A stretch of DNA of 64,000 nucleotides from Novosphingobium sp. G106 (lineage in GTDB: Bacteria; Pseudomonadota; Alphaproteobacteria; Sphingomonadales; Sphingomonadaceae), in contig NZ_JAHOOZ010000001.1 in NCBI RefSeq assembly GCF_019075875.1, positions 4,588,001-4,652,000 on the forward strand, given 5' to 3'. The position numbers were made by a program, and so were the translations under genes. Positions 43,703-52,671 of the stretch are shown in pieces. Position 1 is the stretch's first letter. Each line of letters starts with the position of its first letter. Below the pieces are notes generated by a model. It did no database searches. It saw only the letters and a program-made list of their open reading frames with translations, and was not told where the DNA came from.

Positions 43703-43727
43703 AACGAGACCAGAGGGCTGACGTTCC
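43703..43727 (-). promoter_or_regulatory. EcfG-type promoter of the YihY gene
   Basis: Minus strand GGAAC (43723-43727), 16 bases, CGTT (43703-43706): perfect match, 37 bases before the ATG at 43665. Confidence 0.75.
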
Positions 43728-43866
43728 CGCCCGTCACGGATGTCCCAGTCGCATCGCGCGCCGGTTGCGCGCCGGCGAAGGCGGCAGTCGGTGCAGGCTG
43801 ATCGCACTGGATTGCTCCCTGCAGCGTTCCTATCTCAGACTTTCGTAGATTACCGGGAACACACGC

Positions 43867-44130
43867 ATGGCCAACGGCTGGGCGCCGGACGGCGCCGTTC
43901 AGGATCAGATAGAGGACAGCATCAAGGATGCCCTTGAGAGTGCGCGGGCGCGCATGCCCAGCGGCGAGGGCCTGGAAAATTGCGAAGATTGTGGCGAGGA
44001 AATTCCCGCGGCGCGGCGCAAAGCGCTCCCTGGCGCGCGAACCTGCGTCCCATGCCAGTCGGCGCGCGACAAGCTCCCCACCTTCTCCGCAATCAATCGC
44101 CGTGGCAGCAAGGACAGCCAGCTCCGCTGA
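43867..44130 (+). CDS. DksA/TraR C4-type zinc-finger protein
   Basis: An 87-residue protein with the DksA/TraR-type C4 finger NCEDCGEEIP...RTCVPCQSARD near residues 38-65. The N-terminal coiled coil is much shorter than in DksA (about 150 residues), as in TraR/YbiI-type proteins. It may bind the RNA polymerase secondary channel. It lies in the convergent space between YihY and LigD. Confidence 0.85.
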   Translation: MANGWAPDGAVQDQIEDSIKDALESARARMPSGEGLENCEDCGEEIPAARRKALPGARTCVPCQSARDKLPTFSAINRRGSKDSQLR

Positions 44131-44250
44131 CCGCCCGGCGAGGGCCTTCAAGACAGCAGCAGGCACGCCGGCCAGCAAAATCCCGATGCCAAACCGGTCG
44201 TGTCATACCCGCTCGTCAGAGACCCGCCCACGCGAGCATCATGAAAGTGT

Positions 44251-46812
44251 TCAGAGGTCGGGAAGCACTTGGTCCGCCCGGCCCCAATGCGCGAGATCCT
44301 TCGACGCCGCGCGACGCACCATTTCCGCGCCGTCGCCGATGTGCCAGCGCGCGGGACTGGCGAGACCGCGAAGTTCTTCCCAGGTAATCGGAACCGCGAT
44401 CGGCGCATATTCGCGCGACCGCACACTATAGGGCATGACCGCGGTCGCGCCGCGTTGGTTGCGCAGGTAGTCGATGAATATTCGTCCGGTTCGCTTGGCC
44501 TTCGCCAGCGCTGCCGTGAAGCGCGCGGGCTCGGCCTGCGCCAGCGCCAGCGCGAAACGGTGTGCAAAATCCTTGACTTGCGGCCACTCGGCCGACGGCG
44601 TCAGCGGCGCGATGACATGGACGCCTTTGCCGCCCGTCACCATCGGGAAAGTGACGAGGCCCATCTGCGCCAGCACGTCCTGGACGTGGAACGCCGCCGA
44701 GACGACATCTGCGAATTTAAGGCCGACGTCGGGGTCGAGATCGAAGACGAGACGGTCGGCTTTTTCGACATCCTCGATCCGCGCACCCCAGCCGTGGAAC
44801 TCGATCGTGCCCATCTGAACGCAGGTCAGCAGCCCAGCGGGCGTATCGACGAACAGGTAGGGCTCGTCGTGCCCGTCCTTCTCGCGAATGGCGACGTGCT
44901 TGACGTCGTCGCCGAAGCTGCCGGCATCGTGCTTCTGGAAAAAGCATTTCTTGGCGCGGCCCTGCGGACAGCGCACGAGGCTGATGGGCCGGCTGCCGGC
45001 CCATTCGAGCATGATCGGCGCCACCGCCTCGTAATAGTCGGCGAGCTGGCCCTTGGTATGCTTGCCTTCGGGAAAGATCACGCGCTCGCGGTTGCTGATC
45101 TTGACCCCGCTGGTCGCCGGCGCGGCCGCGACGGCGGCGACCGGCTGCTCCTTTTCGAGCACGACGGCCTCGGGTTTCTTGTCCTCGCGCAGGCCGAGAT
45201 AGCTCGGATGGCGCAGCACGCCTTCATCGGTGAATTCGATATAGGCGATCTCGGCGACAAGCCGAGGCTTTAGCCAATGAGCGCCGCGCACCGCTGCTCG
45301 GGGGGCCGGAACGGTGGCCTCGCTCTGCTCGAGCGGTGCCATGATCTCCATGAGGCGCTCGATCTCATCACCGGAGAAGCCGGTGCCGACCTTGCCCGCA
45401 TAGCGCAGCATGCCATCTTCGTTGACGCCGAGCAGCAGCGAGCGGAAACCGCGCTGCTTGTCCGAGGGTGTCCAGCCGACCACGACGAATTCCTGGCGCC
45501 GGATGCATTTGGTCTTGACCCACGAGCCGGCGCGCGAGCCCGAATACTTGGCATCGACGCGCTTGGAGATCACCCCTTCGAGCCCAGCGCCGCAAAAGCT
45601 CTCGAACAGCTGTTCGCCCTGGCCGAGGATATGGTCCGAATAGCGCAGGCGGCCGTTGACCCCATCGAGGAGCCCGGCAAGCAACGCCTTGCGCTCAAGC
45701 AGCGGGCGACTGGTGAGATCCTCGCCGTTGAGCTCGAGGAGATCGAACGCGAAGTAGTCGATCTTGCCGGGATCGCCCTTGAGCGCCGCCTGCAGCGCCT
45801 GAAAACTCGTCCGCCCGTCGGGCAATGTCACTACGGCTTCGCCGTCAATGAGGGCACTGTCGGCGGCAAGCTCGGTCGCCTCGGCAATGAGCCGGGCGAA
45901 CCGGTCGGACCAGTCGAGGCCCGAGCGCGTGTAGGCCCGCCCTTCGCCGCTGCCGACCGCGAGTAGCGTGCGGTAGCCGTCGTACTTAAGCTCGTGGAGC
46001 CAGCGGTCTCCCGGCGGGACACGGTCAACCAAGGTCGCGAGCTGGACGGGCTGGAACGGTGGTAGAGTCCCGAGGGCCTTGCGCGACTTCTTGGCCTTGA
46101 CCGGCGACCGCGCTTCGGTCGGTATTTTAGCTTGGGCGGGCGTCTTCGCCGCCCCGGCAGACTTGGCTGCGGCGCTGCGCTTGGGCGCCGCCAGGCCGGC
46201 GGCAATCTCGTCCATGGTGCGGCCGCTGTCGATGCTGGTCAGGTGAATGCCGACAAGATCGTCCGAACCGCCGACGAAATCGTCGCTGACCTTGCGCAGT
46301 ATCCAGTTTTCGCCCTTCTCCTTGCCGCGCGGCTTCAGCCGAAACAGGATCCATTCGCCCTGCATGCGCCGGCCGTGGAGGATGAAATGGAGGTGACCTT
46401 CGGGCAGGGTCTCGCGCGGATCCTTGCCGGGGATCGATTCCCAGGTGCCGTTGTCCCACAGCATGACGGTGCCGCCGCCATATTGTCCCTTTGGAATCGT
46501 GCCTTCGAAGCGTGCGTAGTCGAGCGGGTGATCCTCGGTCCTCACCGCAAGCCGTTTGTCGTCGGGATTGTTGCTGGGCCCGCGCGTCACCGCCCAGCTA
46601 ACGAGGACGCCGCCTAGTTCCAGGCGAAAATCGTAATGGAGCCGCGTAGCGGCATGCTTCTGGACGACAAATCCATTGCCGGCTGTGGGCTCGGTCGCGC
46701 CGGCGGGTTCGGCGGTCTGCGCGAAGTCGCGCTTCGCGCGGTAGCGCGCGAGCGCCGCCTCCGCCTGCTTTGTGTCAGCCTGTCTTGTGCTGGTCGCTGC
46801 GCCTGATTTCAT
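44251..46812 (-). CDS. ligD: ATP-dependent DNA ligase D
   Basis: An 853-residue three-domain NHEJ ligase, order phosphoesterase-ligase-polymerase. PE domain about 45-205 (FVVQKHAATRLHYDFRLELG, His ligands). Ligase about 250-545, nucleotidyl-transfer Lys276 in ELKYDGYR, motif GLEGVISKRVDAKYSG. Polymerase/primase about 570-853 with catalytic VFDLDPDVGLKFADV, and MVTGGKGVHVIAPL. It repairs double-strand breaks together with Ku, encoded nearby at 48512. No strong promoter is recognised; it follows the GNAT gene by 69 bases. Confidence 0.96.
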   Translation of the reverse strand: MKSGAATSTRQADTKQAEAALARYRAKRDFAQTAEPAGATEPTAGNGFVVQKHAATRLHYDFRLELGGVLVSWAVTRGPSNNPDDKRLAVRTEDHPLDYARFEGTIPKGQYGGGTVMLWDNGTWESIPGKDPRETLPEGHLHFILHGRRMQGEWILFRLKPRGKEKGENWILRKVSDDFVGGSDDLVGIHLTSIDSGRTMDEIAAGLAAPKRSAAAKSAGAAKTPAQAKIPTEARSPVKAKKSRKALGTLPPFQPVQLATLVDRVPPGDRWLHELKYDGYRTLLAVGSGEGRAYTRSGLDWSDRFARLIAEATELAADSALIDGEAVVTLPDGRTSFQALQAALKGDPGKIDYFAFDLLELNGEDLTSRPLLERKALLAGLLDGVNGRLRYSDHILGQGEQLFESFCGAGLEGVISKRVDAKYSGSRAGSWVKTKCIRRQEFVVVGWTPSDKQRGFRSLLLGVNEDGMLRYAGKVGTGFSGDEIERLMEIMAPLEQSEATVPAPRAAVRGAHWLKPRLVAEIAYIEFTDEGVLRHPSYLGLREDKKPEAVVLEKEQPVAAVAAAPATSGVKISNRERVIFPEGKHTKGQLADYYEAVAPIMLEWAGSRPISLVRCPQGRAKKCFFQKHDAGSFGDDVKHVAIREKDGHDEPYLFVDTPAGLLTCVQMGTIEFHGWGARIEDVEKADRLVFDLDPDVGLKFADVVSAAFHVQDVLAQMGLVTFPMVTGGKGVHVIAPLTPSAEWPQVKDFAHRFALALAQAEPARFTAALAKAKRTGRIFIDYLRNQRGATAVMPYSVRSREYAPIAVPITWEELRGLASPARWHIGDGAEMVRRAASKDLAHWGRADQVLPDL

Positions 46813-46881
46813 GCCGCTGTTCCGTTTGCCCGACCTAAATCCCCGGCAAGGCGGACTCGTTCCCGCCGCGCGGCGGCGACG

Positions 46882-47853
46882 TCACCGCGCGATCGCGCGG
46901 GCGAAGCGGTAGCTTATCTGATCGAATTTCAGAGTTCGGAAGAAATTGTGCGAATTCTTGATTTGGATGTCGCTCATGGCCTCTACAATCGCACAACCCT
47001 TTTTCGCGAGCGCGGCTTCAGCCTCGGCGAGCAGCAGCGTTCCGATCCCCTGCCGGCGGTGAGCCTCATCGATGACGAGGACAGTGATCCGCCCGACCGG
47101 ACCGCGCTGGAGCGTCGAAACGACGGCCCAGCCGATACACCCGACTAAGGTCCCCGATTCGGCGACATGGATGCCCGAACCGCTCTTGCGCAGCGCGGCG
47201 AGATGGCGCGCGACCTCATCCTTGCTTGCAGAAGGACCGCTGAGCTGACCCAGAAGCTTGGCCAGCGGGCCAGCATCGGTCGGTTTTGCCGCGCGCAGCA
47301 CCAGGTCAGGCTCGACCTCGACCGGCTTCGATTTTGCGGCCGCGGGCCTGTCTGGAGAATTGGAATTCGAGTTACCCGGTTCAGACCCACTCCATGATGT
47401 AGCCTCGCGCCGACGCGCGGGACGGGCGGGCTTGCCTTCGGACTTCGGCTGGGGCTCGCTCTCAGGCTGGGGCGATGACTGGGACACCGCAGCCTTCGAA
47501 CCCTCGACCGAAACTCCGCCAGCCGCCTCGCCGCGCCCGCGACGAAATGTCGCGCTGTCCTGCGCGTCCGGCTCGCCGCGCTTGACCTTACCCCGCGGCG
47601 CCGGCCGATCGGGCAGGATCTTGGCCGATTGCTGCCAGGTGCTGGCGGCACCGGCGCGCAGGTAGTTCTCAATGTCTTCGGCGCTCGCGGTCAGACCCTC
47701 GTCGCCAATTCCGAGTAGGGGCTTGCCCTGATCGTCTGTCAGGCCAAACTTGCCGTAGTCGCCAGTCCCCGGCTTGCGGCGCCGCGACTTGACCAGCTTC
47801 AGCCCGCGATGCTGGGCCATCTCGCGCAAGCTGTCCGCCGTCTCGTCTACCAT
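46882..47853 (-). CDS. GNAT acetyltransferase with an N-terminal extension
   Basis: A 323-residue protein. Residues 1-70 form a small N-terminal domain (LREMAQHRGLKLVKSRRRKP, YGKFGLTDDQGKPL). A Pro/Ser/Glu-rich linker covers about 75-175. The C-terminal GNAT domain includes VLVIDEAHRRQGIGTLLLAE, where Q/R-x2-G-x-G/T binds acetyl-CoA, and SDIQIKNSHNFFRTLKF. Position between Ku/KTSC and ligD suggests a link to stress or DNA repair, but the substrate is unknown. Confidence 0.8.
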   Translation of the reverse strand: MVDETADSLREMAQHRGLKLVKSRRRKPGTGDYGKFGLTDDQGKPLLGIGDEGLTASAEDIENYLRAGAASTWQQSAKILPDRPAPRGKVKRGEPDAQDSATFRRGRGEAAGGVSVEGSKAAVSQSSPQPESEPQPKSEGKPARPARRREATSWSGSEPGNSNSNSPDRPAAAKSKPVEVEPDLVLRAAKPTDAGPLAKLLGQLSGPSASKDEVARHLAALRKSGSGIHVAESGTLVGCIGWAVVSTLQRGPVGRITVLVIDEAHRRQGIGTLLLAEAEAALAKKGCAIVEAMSDIQIKNSHNFFRTLKFDQISYRFARAIAR

Positions 47854-48010
47854 CTTTGCAAAAATCCAGTGTTCACAGATCGATACGTCCAGAATTGCCC
47901 CACTCGACGCGCTTCAGCGCGCGCTTGATCGGCTCGCCGCAAGGTTGGGAACGCGCGAGTCGCAGACGCGCTGCACGGCCATGCGAGCGTGCCGGTTCAA
48001 ACAGTCTTCG

Positions 48011-48223
48011 ATGATAGAACGCGTCGCCTACGATGACGACGCGCATAGCCTCTGCGTCTCGTTCCGCCAGACCGGCAAATACGTCTACTACGACGTGCCG
48101 GCGGCGCTCTTTGAAGCGCTGTGCCAGGCGGCCTCGGTCGGCGCCTTCTTCAACACGCGGATCAAGGGCCGTTTCCAGGGCCGGCGCGATCCCGAACGAA
48201 AGCGCTACGGTCCGGGCGCATAG
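48011..48223 (+). CDS. KTSC domain protein
   Basis: A 70-residue KTSC-domain protein: VAYDDDAHSLCVSFRQTGKY, VYYDVPAALFEALCQAASVG and AFFNTRIKGRFQGRR. The family signature is Y-VP--V---L--A-S-G-FFN--IK. Some KTSC proteins are fused to lysyl-tRNA synthetases or phage factors; the free form has no proven role. The ribosome-binding site is weak. A GGAAC-N16-CGCT element around 47950 is a weak promoter candidate. Confidence 0.8.
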   Translation: MIERVAYDDDAHSLCVSFRQTGKYVYYDVPAALFEALCQAASVGAFFNTRIKGRFQGRRDPERKRYGPGA

Positions 48224-48257
48224 GCGCTGCTGACGGGGCGCTGTGCAGGAGGCGCCG

Positions 48258-48515
48258 CTAGGTCTCGGCAAGCACGCGGTAGACCGCCATCAGGTGGCGC
48301 GAGGCGGCAGCGCGGGCACGCGGCGAACGCACGGTCTCCTCATTGGTTTCGTGAAGCATGGTCAGCATCCCCAGCACGTCCTCGCGCGGTGTGCCCGTCT
48401 CACGCAGCTGCATGCCGATCATTGTCAGGAGGTTGCTCCACAGTGTTATCGCGCCTTCGGCATACGCAGCATCGTCGTCGTCCAGGATGACGAGCGCTGT
48501 ATCGCCGTCGCTCAT
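48258..48515 (-). CDS. Small helical hypothetical protein coupled to ku
   Basis: An 85-residue protein: MSDGDTALVILDDDDAAYAE, then GAITLWSNLLTMIGMQLRET and MLTMLHETNEETVRSPRARA. The ATG overlaps the ku stop by four bases, so it is made together with Ku. No family is recognised. A helper role in end joining is possible but unsupported. Confidence 0.6.
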   Translation of the reverse strand: MSDGDTALVILDDDDAAYAEGAITLWSNLLTMIGMQLRETGTPREDVLGMLTMLHETNEETVRSPRARAAASRHLMAVYRVLAET

Positions 48516-49417
48516 GCCCGCTTGCGAGCCGCTGGCTTGGCGGGCGGCTTGGCCGGCGCCTTGGCGGCCTCCTTTTTGGCAGGCGCCTTGGCCGCAGCCT
48601 TGCCGGCGGGTTTCTTCGTGCCCGTGTCGCTCTTGCCGAGCGAGTTCTTGAGCGCCGCCATCAGGTCGACGACGTTGCTGCCGCGCGCATCCTTGCCGCC
48701 GCTGTCCGCGCTCTCGATGTTGAGGGTCTTGCCCTTTTTCTTGCGCTCGATGAGCTCTTTGAGCGCATCGACGTAGCGGTCGTGGAAGTCGCTGGCGTCG
48801 AACTTGCCGGTCTTCTTGTCGATCAAGGTTGTGGCGAGGTCGAGCAGCTCCTCGTCGGGATCGGCATCGCCAATGTCACGGAAGTAGCTCGCCGCCTTGT
48901 GAACTTCATCGGCATAACGCAGCGTTTCCATCACCATGCCGCGCCCGCAGGCCTTGATGCTGACGACATATTCGCGGCCGCGCATGGCGAGCTGACCAAG
49001 ACCAATCTTGCGGCTGCGCCGCAGCGCCTCGCGCAGGACGATAAAAGCCTCCTCGGCGAGATCGTCGGCGGGGACGACGTAATAGGGTTTTTCGAAATAG
49101 ATCATGTCGATGTCCTGGGCATCGACGAACTGGGTCAGCTCAAGCGTCTTCTTGCTCTCAAGCTTGACCCCCTCGATCTCCTTTTCGTCGAGCAGGACAT
49201 ATTCGCCCTTCGAATATTCGAAGCCCTTGACGATCTCGTCGACATCGATCGGCCCGATGCCGGGGACGACCTTTTCATATTTGATACGTTGACCCGAGGG
49301 CTCGTGAATCTGGTTGAACGCGATCGTGGCGCCGCTCTTGGTCGCCGAATAGACTTCGACGGGGATCGATACGAGAGCCAGTCTAATCTGGCCCTTCCAA
49401 TAGGGGCGTGCGGCCAT
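48512..49417 (-). CDS. ku: Ku protein (NHEJ)
   Basis: A 301-residue bacterial Ku: MAARPYWKGQIRLALVSIPV, SGATIAFNQIHEPSGQRIKY, VDEIVKGFEYSKGEYVLLDE, YFEKPYYVVPADDLAEEAFI. The C-terminus (about 255-301) is a Lys/Ala/Pro-rich tail made of KxPAKPxAK-type repeats, used in other Ku proteins for DNA threading and LigD contact. AGGAG lies before the ATG at 49417. Partner of LigD (44251). Divergent from ligC. Confidence 0.96.
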   Translation of the reverse strand: MAARPYWKGQIRLALVSIPVEVYSATKSGATIAFNQIHEPSGQRIKYEKVVPGIGPIDVDEIVKGFEYSKGEYVLLDEKEIEGVKLESKKTLELTQFVDAQDIDMIYFEKPYYVVPADDLAEEAFIVLREALRRSRKIGLGQLAMRGREYVVSIKACGRGMVMETLRYADEVHKAASYFRDIGDADPDEELLDLATTLIDKKTGKFDASDFHDRYVDALKELIERKKKGKTLNIESADSGGKDARGSNVVDLMAALKNSLGKSDTGTKKPAGKAAAKAPAKKEAAKAPAKPPAKPAARKRA

Positions 49418-49593
49418 GAGCGTCTCCTGATGAGACTCGCATAATCCGCAGGCTGTCCGAGCGTTCCCGGACGTCCGCGCACAGCGGCAATGTGCAACTT
49501 CAAATTGCGCCGCACGGCGCCGCGGGACCCAATCGCCGCGCCGCGGTTTTCTCAAGCGAGCTGCGCGCGCCCGTTGCCATCCGAAAGGCCTCC

Positions 49594-50619
49594 ATGAGCA
49601 AGTTGCACCGACTGGCCAAGACCGCGCCGATGGAAGCGAAGCTGGTGAGCGAACTGCCCAGTGACGGCGACTGGCAGTTCGAGCCCAAGTGGGACGGCTT
49701 TCGCGCGATAGCCTCGCGCGACGGCGACGCGGTGGAGCTCATGTCGAAGTCGGGCAAGTCGCTGGCGCGCTTCTTTCCCGAGATCGCCGCGCTGTTGGCG
49801 AACACGAAGGCCAAGGATTTCGTCATCGACGGCGAGCTCATTCTTCCGGTCGGCGATGTGCTGTCGTTCGAAGCGCTGCAGGCTCGGCTGCACCCGGCCG
49901 ACAGCCGCATCCGCAAGCTCGCCAAGGAGACGCCGGCACAGCTTATGTTGTTCGACTGCCTGGCGCTCGGCGGCAAGGACCTCATCAGTGCACCGCTGGC
50001 CCAGCGCCGCGGGTCAATCGAGGCTTTCGTAGAAGCCGAAGGCAATCCCGGACTGCCGCTCTCGCCCGCGACGCGCGATGCCAAGCTGGCTAAGTCCTGG
50101 CTTGCCGGCAGCGGCGGCGCGCTCGACGGGGTCATCGCCAAGCTGCTGGGCGAGCCTTACCGCGGCGGCGAGCGCGCCATGCTCAAGGTCAAGCAGCGGC
50201 GCAGCGCCGACTGCGTGGTCGGCGGCTTCCGGCGGGCGAAAACAGGTCCCGAAGTCGCTTCGCTATTGCTTGGTCTCTATGACGCGGAGGACAAATTGAA
50301 TTACGTGGGGTTCACCTCGGCCTTTGCGGGAAAGGACAAGGCCGCCCTCACGGACAAGCTCGAGAAGCTGATCGCCGAGCCTGGTTTTACGGGCAACGCG
50401 CCCGGCGGACCCAGCCGCTGGAACAAAGGCGAGCAGTCAATATGGTATCCGCTGCGCAGCGAGCTGATCGTCGCAGTCAGCTTCGACCAAGTCACCGGCG
50501 GACGATTCCGTCATGGTACAAAGCTCTTGCGGTGGCGCTCCGACAAAGCGCCGCACCAGTGCCGGATGGAGCAGCTAGACTATCCGCTGAGGCCGTCCGA
50601 GCTACTTGAGATCCGCTAG
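49594..50619 (+). CDS. ligC: ATP-dependent DNA ligase (LigC type)
   Basis: A 341-residue ligase with adenylation Lys in EPKWDGFRAIAS (near residue 31), motif VIDGELILPVGD, LDGVIAKLLGEPYRGGERAM and KVKQRRSADCVVGGFRRAKT, then an OB-fold C-terminus. This is the LigC layout of mycobacterial-type second NHEJ or base-excision ligases; the PE and polymerase domains of LigD are absent. AAAGG precedes the ATG at 49594. The 176-base space to ku is a shared divergent promoter region. Confidence 0.93.
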   Translation: MSKLHRLAKTAPMEAKLVSELPSDGDWQFEPKWDGFRAIASRDGDAVELMSKSGKSLARFFPEIAALLANTKAKDFVIDGELILPVGDVLSFEALQARLHPADSRIRKLAKETPAQLMLFDCLALGGKDLISAPLAQRRGSIEAFVEAEGNPGLPLSPATRDAKLAKSWLAGSGGALDGVIAKLLGEPYRGGERAMLKVKQRRSADCVVGGFRRAKTGPEVASLLLGLYDAEDKLNYVGFTSAFAGKDKAALTDKLEKLIAEPGFTGNAPGGPSRWNKGEQSIWYPLRSELIVAVSFDQVTGGRFRHGTKLLRWRSDKAPHQCRMEQLDYPLRPSELLEIR

Positions 50620-50646
50620 CGGCCGGCGCTGGCCCTGCCAGCTTAT

Positions 50647-51018
50647 CTACCGCCGGTCGGCCGGATCGTCGTCGGCCGGAACGCCGTTGCGCGGCTGCGT
50701 CTTGCCCGCGTCCGGTTTGCCCGACGAAGCTTGGCCGGCGCGCCGATTGCGGTTCGCAGTGAGAGGATCGGGCTTCTTCGGGCGCACCCAGCCCGCCGGC
50801 GGGGTCATCGACTGCTGGCTGGTGCCGAGCCCCATGGCGCCGGGCTGCTGGCGTATCAGCCCGCTCGGATCGAGGTCTTCGGTCTCGGCATCGGCATCGC
50901 CATTGGCATCGCTAAGGCGCAGTAAGCTGATCTTGTCGCGCAGGCGACTGGCTTCCTCGAAATCCATCGCCGCCGCAGCGCGTTCCATGGCCAGCCTGAG
51001 CTCTTTGATCCTGGACAT
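50647..51018 (-). CDS. UvrB/UvrC-motif protein
   Basis: A 123-residue protein. The N-terminal 35 residues, SRIKELRLAMERAAAAMDFE then EASRLRDKISLLR, form a UVR (UvrB-UvrC contact) coiled coil with the usual A-x-DFEEA-RLRD core. The rest is a Pro/Arg/Gly-rich disordered tail. It could contact nucleotide-excision-repair proteins. The ribosome-binding site is poor. Lies beside the end-joining block. Confidence 0.75.
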   Translation of the reverse strand: MSRIKELRLAMERAAAAMDFEEASRLRDKISLLRLSDANGDADAETEDLDPSGLIRQQPGAMGLGTSQQSMTPPAGWVRPKKPDPLTANRNRRAGQASSGKPDAGKTQPRNGVPADDDPADRR

Positions 51019-51526
51019 GAGCGAACAACGCACGAGGGTGCGAAAACATGCAAGTCGAGACAGAGAAACCGTGAAACAACCCTCATGGGATCATACCGCT
51101 TGACTTCCGATGAACGAGAATCATGGATCCTGGACAGGAAGATTTCCCTCTTGCGGCCGCGGAGCCAAAGGCAGCCAGGCCAGTGCGTGCCCGCGCGGGA
51201 AGGATGGGCTGGGCGGAGCGGGACCACCGTCATCGCTCGCGCCGGCCTCCCGCACGACTCCGCGGCGAGCCCCGTCTGACCCGAGACCGCAATCGGCCAA
51301 ACGGCCGGCTATGGATTTCACTGCGAAAGGCAGAACCCAATTTGGCGATCGCGCGCGCCCGCCAGCCCTCGCCATGGTCGCCGCCTTGCGAGGCACCCGC
51401 AGCTGGCAGGCAAAACCCGGTGGCTCGCGCGGACACAGAGGAACGACCGCGCGCCTCGGTGCGTTGCTGCGGCTCCCAGGAGCCCTTTTTCATGACCTCA
51501 TCACTCTATCCGCTCAAGGCTGGCGA
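51019..51526. other. 500-base region upstream of the MpaB-type gene
   Basis: Long open frames run through it but carry no recognisable protein. A short GGCTCC-CA-GGAGCC stem followed by CTTTTT (about 51469-51488) may be a terminator. A frame open to 51110 in the next gene's register is probably non-coding. Confidence 0.35.
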
Positions 51527-52351
51527 ATGCGCGCGGCACTAAAACGCATGCTCGCAGGACGTGTACGAGCGGCGTTCAACGATCCCCAGAACGGCGAAGG
51601 TCCGGTCGAACGCCGCTCCGACGGCCTGTTCGGACCCAATTCCGTGGCCTGGCGGGTCCACGGCGACGTAACGACGATGATGGTGGGCGGCGTCACCGCG
51701 CTGCTCCTGCAAATGCTGCATCCTGCCGTGCTCGCAGGGGTCTGGGACCATTCGAATTTCCGCGCCGATATGCACGGCCGTCTGAAGCGGACCGCGCGGT
51801 TCATCGCGCTCACTACGTATAGCAGCCGTGTCGACGCCGAGGCGGCGATTGCGCGCGTTCGTGGTATTCACGAGCGCGTGACCGGCACGCTTCCGAGCGG
51901 AACGCCTTATACGGCACGTGACCCGGCGCTGCTGACCTGGGTTCATGTCACCGAGACGCTATCGTTTCTCGATGCCTGGCGTCGCTATGGTGAGCCGGCG
52001 ATGTCGCTGGCCGACCAGGACCGGTATTTCGCCGAGACCGCGGTCGTCGCTTGGCTGCTCGGCGCTACGTCGGTTCCGACTACGCGCGCCGACACGCTCG
52101 CCTATATCGAAGAGATGCGGCCGCAGCTCTGCGCCGACGCGCGGACACGCGAAGTCGCCGCGCTCGTCCTCAAGCAGCCGGGAGCGACGCCTGAGGCCTT
52201 GCCGCTCGAACTCATCCAGCGCGCCGCGGTCGATCTTCTGCCACGCTGGGCGCGCCGCATGCATGGCCTCAGCGCGTCTGGGGTGATGCGGCCGATCGTC
52301 GCCAACGGCACGCTTGCGATGGCGCGAACGCTGCGTTGGGCTTTCCGCTAA
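51527..52351 (+). CDS. MpaB-type oxygenase family protein (DUF2236)
   Basis: A 274-residue protein of the DUF2236/MpaB group, related to latex-clearing protein. Typical stretches: FGPNSVAWRVHGDVTTMMVG, LQMLHPAVLAGVWDHSNFRA, RLKRTARFIALTTYSS and LTWVHVTETLSFLDAWRRYG. Conserved His residues (LHPAV and WVHVT) are likely haem ligands. The ATG at 51527 has AAGG eight bases upstream; the longer open frame before it is not supported. Substrate unknown. Confidence 0.85.
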   Translation: MRAALKRMLAGRVRAAFNDPQNGEGPVERRSDGLFGPNSVAWRVHGDVTTMMVGGVTALLLQMLHPAVLAGVWDHSNFRADMHGRLKRTARFIALTTYSSRVDAEAAIARVRGIHERVTGTLPSGTPYTARDPALLTWVHVTETLSFLDAWRRYGEPAMSLADQDRYFAETAVVAWLLGATSVPTTRADTLAYIEEMRPQLCADARTREVAALVLKQPGATPEALPLELIQRAAVDLLPRWARRMHGLSASGVMRPIVANGTLAMARTLRWAFR

Positions 52352-52671
52352 GCCCAGTCATAGCTCATGCCCCGCTGCGGTGGATTCTCTTTCGTTCCGG
52401 AACATCGTGCCTATGCCGTCGCTGAGCTGGGACGTCGAAGAGGGCGAAGGCTACCTAGTGCACATCCTCAACCAGCCCGACTGCCTTGGCCCCGGCAGCT
52501 TTGATGTTTGGACGGCGCTTTTTATATCCGCAGAAAATGTGGACACCTGTTCGCAAACAAATCGCACTGATCGAAGTTAACTTGTTTTCTCGGTCGGGTC
52601 TTTTGGCCGCGCCCCGCGTTTGCACTCCAACAGGGATGTCCCGCCTCCGGGAGCCCTCGCGGAGATTTACC
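52352..52671. other. Intergenic region with a possible short frame
   Basis: A frame to 52580 includes MPSLSWDVEEGEGYLVHILN and GPGSFDVWTALFISAEN, protein-like but without ribosome-binding site. GGAAC-N16-CGCT at 52397 is a weak promoter match. No firm gene. Confidence 0.3.

Noticed and set aside
47949..47974. GGAAC-N16-CGCT in front of the KTSC gene
   Set aside because: One mismatch in the -10 and part of a GC-rich stretch where such words are common; kept only as a weak mention.
51110..51526. Long N-terminal extension of the MpaB-type protein
   Set aside because: The extension has low-complexity, non-conserved sequence; the ATG at 51527 has a ribosome-binding site and starts at the family's usual N-terminus.
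52397..52421. GGAAC-N16-CGCT far upstream of the hemerythrin gene
   Set aside because: About 250 bases from the start codon and one mismatch from the consensus.
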